Below, piece by piece: positions 61,777-64,000 of a stretch of 64,000 bases of DNA; the first letter of the stretch is position 1; every line of letters begins with the position of its first letter. The DNA comes from Schleiferilactobacillus harbinensis DSM 16991 (GTDB taxonomy: Bacteria > Bacillota > Bacilli > Lactobacillales > Lactobacillaceae), in NCBI RefSeq assembly GCF_000425885.1, contig NZ_AUEH01000001.1, positions 186,001 through 250,000 on the forward strand, read 5' to 3'. The notes under the pieces are model-generated. The model was not told the origin of the DNA. It worked only from the letters and a program-made list of their open reading frames with translations, and searched no databases. A program made the position numbers and the translations under genes.

Positions 61777-62487
61777 CTAATGATTTCGGTCTAAGTAAAT
61801 TTCCGCACTCAAGCTCAACCGTAATTGAACCGTGGAAAATATTACCAGAATCCCCGCCACGACCCAGATCGATCGTGTCGTTAACCACCGGCCGGCGAGA
61901 CTGGAGACGAGGGCACCGGCGACGAAACAGAGGACCAATCCGCCATAATGGCCAAACTTTTCCCCGGCGGCGCGATTTCTCGTGGCCAGCGTGCTGTACA
62001 GATTGTTCATCGCCTTTTGCAAATTACCGGTACTGAACATATTCGCATAGCCCAGCCCATTCATTGACCGGAAGGCGGTCATTTGCAGGGCGGTGGTGAA
62101 GGCAATGGCACTGGTAATCAATATTGCTGGGGTCCGAGTAGGCAGAAAACCCACCGCAACAAAAATAACAATTTCCACCAGAATAACGCCTAGCCGCCAG
62201 AAGTTGCGACCAGTCCCGTTCAAATGATGCTCGACCCAATGGGTGCTGAGAATGCCGCAGCAAAACAACCCCACCGGCACTATTTTCTGCAACGCCGCAG
62301 TAAATTGCCCGTTCATGATACTGATCGCAAACAGCACCAGATTGCCCGTTTGGGTACTGGCAAAGACTCCGCCGTGTTGGGTAAAGGTGTAAGCATCGAG
62401 AAAACCGCCAATGGCGGTCATGAGACACGCGGTCGCAAAACGATCCCCCAGCGCGTAGACTGGCTTGCCGGCTGTTTCCTTTTCCAT
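61777..62487 (-). CDS. YoaK-family (DUF1275) membrane protein
   Basis: About 236 residues, six helices. FATACLMTAIGGFLDAYTF, the GVFASTQTGNLVLFAI motif and AFRSMNGLGYANMFSTGNL are DUF1275 hallmarks. Function of the family is unknown. AAAGGAG lies 5 nt before ATG 62487. Divergent from rqcH. Confidence 0.92.
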   Translation of the reverse strand: MEKETAGKPVYALGDRFATACLMTAIGGFLDAYTFTQHGGVFASTQTGNLVLFAISIMNGQFTAALQKIVPVGLFCCGILSTHWVEHHLNGTGRNFWRLGVILVEIVIFVAVGFLPTRTPAILITSAIAFTTALQMTAFRSMNGLGYANMFSTGNLQKAMNNLYSTLATRNRAAGEKFGHYGGLVLCFVAGALVSSLAGRWLTTRSIWVVAGILVIFSTVQLRLSLSAEIYLDRNH

Positions 62488-62578
62488 AACGACTCCTTTT
62501 AGTTTCTGAAACCAATGCAATACAGTGAAAACAGTATCTAGCGTAGCATATCCGCGCGGACCGGAACAGTTGGGACCC

Positions 62579-62607
62579 TTGTCGCGTCAGACCGTCATCT
62601 ATATAAT
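62579..62607 (+). promoter_or_regulatory. rqcH promoter
   Basis: TTGTCG (62579-62584), 17-bp spacer, perfect TATAAT (62602-62607), 46 nt before the start codon. Confidence 0.72.
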
Positions 62608-62653
62608 AGTAAGTTGACGACGCTTTACTGAACGAATAGAAAGCAGGTGAACC

Positions 62654-64000
62654 ATGTCCTTTGACGGCATCTTCACCCGGGGAATGGTCAACGAACTCAA
62701 TCGGACCATTGTCCCTGGCAAAATTACCAAGATTCAACAACCCTATGACAACGAAATCGTCCTGACGATTCGGGCGAATCGGAAGAACCATCCGCTGCTG
62801 CTGTCGGCGCATCCGACCTATGCGCGGATTCAAGTGACCGATATTCCCTACGTCAATCCCGATGTCCCGACAAAGTTTGCCATGACCCTGCGCAAATATC
62901 TGGACGGCGGCGTGGTGACAGGCATCAGTCAGGTTGAAAGCGACCGGCAGGTGCATATCCATTTCCGTTCCCGTAACGAGCTGGGTGATACCCAAGAATT
63001 ATTACTCATCGTGGAGCTGATGGGTCGGCACTCGAACATCATGCTGGTGGAAAAAGACGGCGGTAAGATCCTTGATCTGATCCGCCATGTGTCGCCGGAG
63101 CAGAACCGATATCGGCTGCTCATGCCCCGCGCCACTTATGTTGCTCCGCCCCACGAAGATCGGCGGGACCCGCTGGCCGCGCAGGCGGACCTCAGCGGGC
63201 TGACGCGGGATCTGGACCGTAAGACCCTGCAAAGCACGTTTCAAGGTCTGGGCGCAGACACAGCGAGTGAATTAGTCGCGCGTTTAAAGGACAAACCCGC
63301 CGACCAGTGGGACTTTATCTGGTCCAATTTCTTTGCCCCGATCACCAATGATCAGCCGATGCCGACCATCGCGGAAACGGACCAGGGCAAAACCATTTTC
63401 ACCCCCTTCGCCTACTCCTTAACGACCAAACCGGTGGCGCAGGCCGCGTCCCTGTCCGCCCTGCTGGATGATTATTATCGGGATAAAGCCCAGCGCGATC
63501 GGGTGCACGGCATGGCCAGCGACTTGCTGCGGGTGGTGAACAACACGCTGAACAAGGAAAAGACCAAGCTGGGCAAGCAGGAAAAGGAATTGGCGGCGAC
63601 CGAAAAAGCCGATACGTATCGGGTAAAAGGCGAAGTGCTGACGACCTATCTGCATGAGGTGAAACGCGGGATGACAGAAATCACCCTGCCCAACTTCTAT
63701 GCGGATAACGCCCCGCTGAAGATCAGTTTGTCGAATCAGCTCACCCCGTCCCGCAATGCCCAGAAGTATTTCACCCGGTACCAGAAGCTGAAGAACGCCG
63801 TCCAGTTCTTGAATACCCAAATCAAGCTGGCCAAGGAAGAAATCGACTATTTGGAGAACATCTTGAGCGAGATCCAATTAGCCGATCCAGGCGACCTCGG
63901 CGACATCAAGACGGAGCTGACCCAGCAGGGCTACTTACGGGAGAAGAAGGTCCGCGGGCGGAAAAAGGCCAAGCGCACGCCGCTGGGCAAACCGGAGAAG
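62654..64000 (+). CDS. rqcH: Rqc2/RqcH homologue (NFACT, 'fibronectin-binding protein A'), 3' truncated by window end
   Basis: 449 codons are present without a stop; the family is about 560-570 residues, so roughly the last 115 lie outside. NFACT-N domain: MSFDGIFTRGMVNELN, KITKIQQPYDNEIVLTIR, KFAMTLRKYLDGG and LIVELMGRHSNIMLV; a helical coiled-coil middle (about 290-425); start of a basic linker KKVRGRKKAKR before the NFACT-R domain. It binds stalled 50S subunits and adds alanine tails to nascent chains for degradation. ATG follows AGCAGGTGA. Confidence 0.95.
   Translation, partial: MSFDGIFTRGMVNELNRTIVPGKITKIQQPYDNEIVLTIRANRKNHPLLLSAHPTYARIQVTDIPYVNPDVPTKFAMTLRKYLDGGVVTGISQVESDRQVHIHFRSRNELGDTQELLLIVELMGRHSNIMLVEKDGGKILDLIRHVSPEQNRYRLLMPRATYVAPPHEDRRDPLAAQADLSGLTRDLDRKTLQSTFQGLGADTASELVARLKDKPADQWDFIWSNFFAPITNDQPMPTIAETDQGKTIFTPFAYSLTTKPVAQAASLSALLDDYYRDKAQRDRVHGMASDLLRVVNNTLNKEKTKLGKQEKELAATEKADTYRVKGEVLTTYLHEVKRGMTEITLPNFYADNAPLKISLSNQLTPSRNAQKYFTRYQKLKNAVQFLNTQIKLAKEEIDYLENILSEIQLADPGDLGDIKTELTQQGYLREKKVRGRKKAKRTPLGKPEK

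Noticed and set aside
62024-62995. 323-codon minus frame spanning the yoaK-rqcH intergenic region
   Set aside because: It overlaps two real genes in other frames and crosses the rqcH promoter.
1-64000. tRNA, rRNA, CRISPR array, insertion sequence or prophage
   Set aside because: No cloverleaf, spaced repeat array, transposase, integrase other than xerC, or structural phage gene was seen on reading both strands; the gene set is core lactobacillar.

Overview
The window is 64 kb of a Gram-positive chromosome, almost certainly from the Lactobacillaceae. The evidence is the L. casei-like long thymidylate synthase followed by dihydrofolate reductase, the topA-trmFO-xerC-hslV-hslU block, the parE-parC pair, family II pyrophosphatase, an acceptor-dependent ndh-cydABCD-menA respiratory cluster, and small lactobacillar membrane families. 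Base composition looks GC-rich for the family (mid-50s percent by eye), which suggests a high-GC member such as the casei/harbinensis relatives; the species cannot be fixed from this alone. I see no phage, insertion sequence, CRISPR array, rRNA or tRNA, and no obviously foreign block.

The key landmark is a Bacillus-type dif site (XerC/XerD recombination site for chromosome dimer resolution) at 41910-41937. Left of it 32 of 36 genes lie on the + strand; right of it 18 of 22 lie on the - strand. This is the gene-orientation switch expected where the two replication forks meet, so the window appears to span the replication terminus. The matching recombinase gene xerC lies 29 kb to the left.

Layout. 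0-5 kb: thyA, dfr, degV, a secreted SGNH hydrolase, YpmS- and YozE-like proteins and a CtpA-type protease. 5.9-16 kb: rbgA (ribosome assembly), rnhB, dprA, topA, trmFO, xerC, hslVU and an aldose-epimerase-like gene. 16-22 kb: plsY facing parE-parC. 22-29 kb: pflB-pflA (anaerobic pyruvate cleavage), a DUF2075 ATPase with a LysR regulator, ppaC and an ASCH protein. 29-38.5 kb: respiratory module with NADH dehydrogenase, cytochrome bd (cydAB), its assembly exporter (cydDC), a polyprenyl diphosphate synthase and MenA. 38.6-41.7 kb: LCP cell-wall ligase, a two-gene operon for a membrane protein and a Ser-rich anchored protein, and a NUDIX hydrolase; then dif. 42-47.5 kb (mostly -): an unrecognised protein, a mini pyrophosphatase-like protein, membrane proteins, HAD phosphatase, deoxynucleoside kinase, aldo/keto reductase and ADP-ribose pyrophosphatase. 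47.7-64 kb: cytosolic alpha-amylase, MFS exporter, an ABC exporter with two tandem paralogous permeases, a second DegV, a phosphodiesterase, a secreted serine hydrolase, a second small ABC system, twin 97-residue membrane proteins, a YoaK-like protein and the 5' part of rqcH/fbpA, cut by the window end.

Non-coding structure worth attention: three long imperfect palindromes (8.6, 21.7 and 29.1 kb) linked by a shared 19-base motif, an 18-bp perfect tandem repeat ahead of dprA, a perfect palindrome in the cydA leader, a large hairpin between pflB and pflA, and several well-formed bidirectional terminators between convergent genes.
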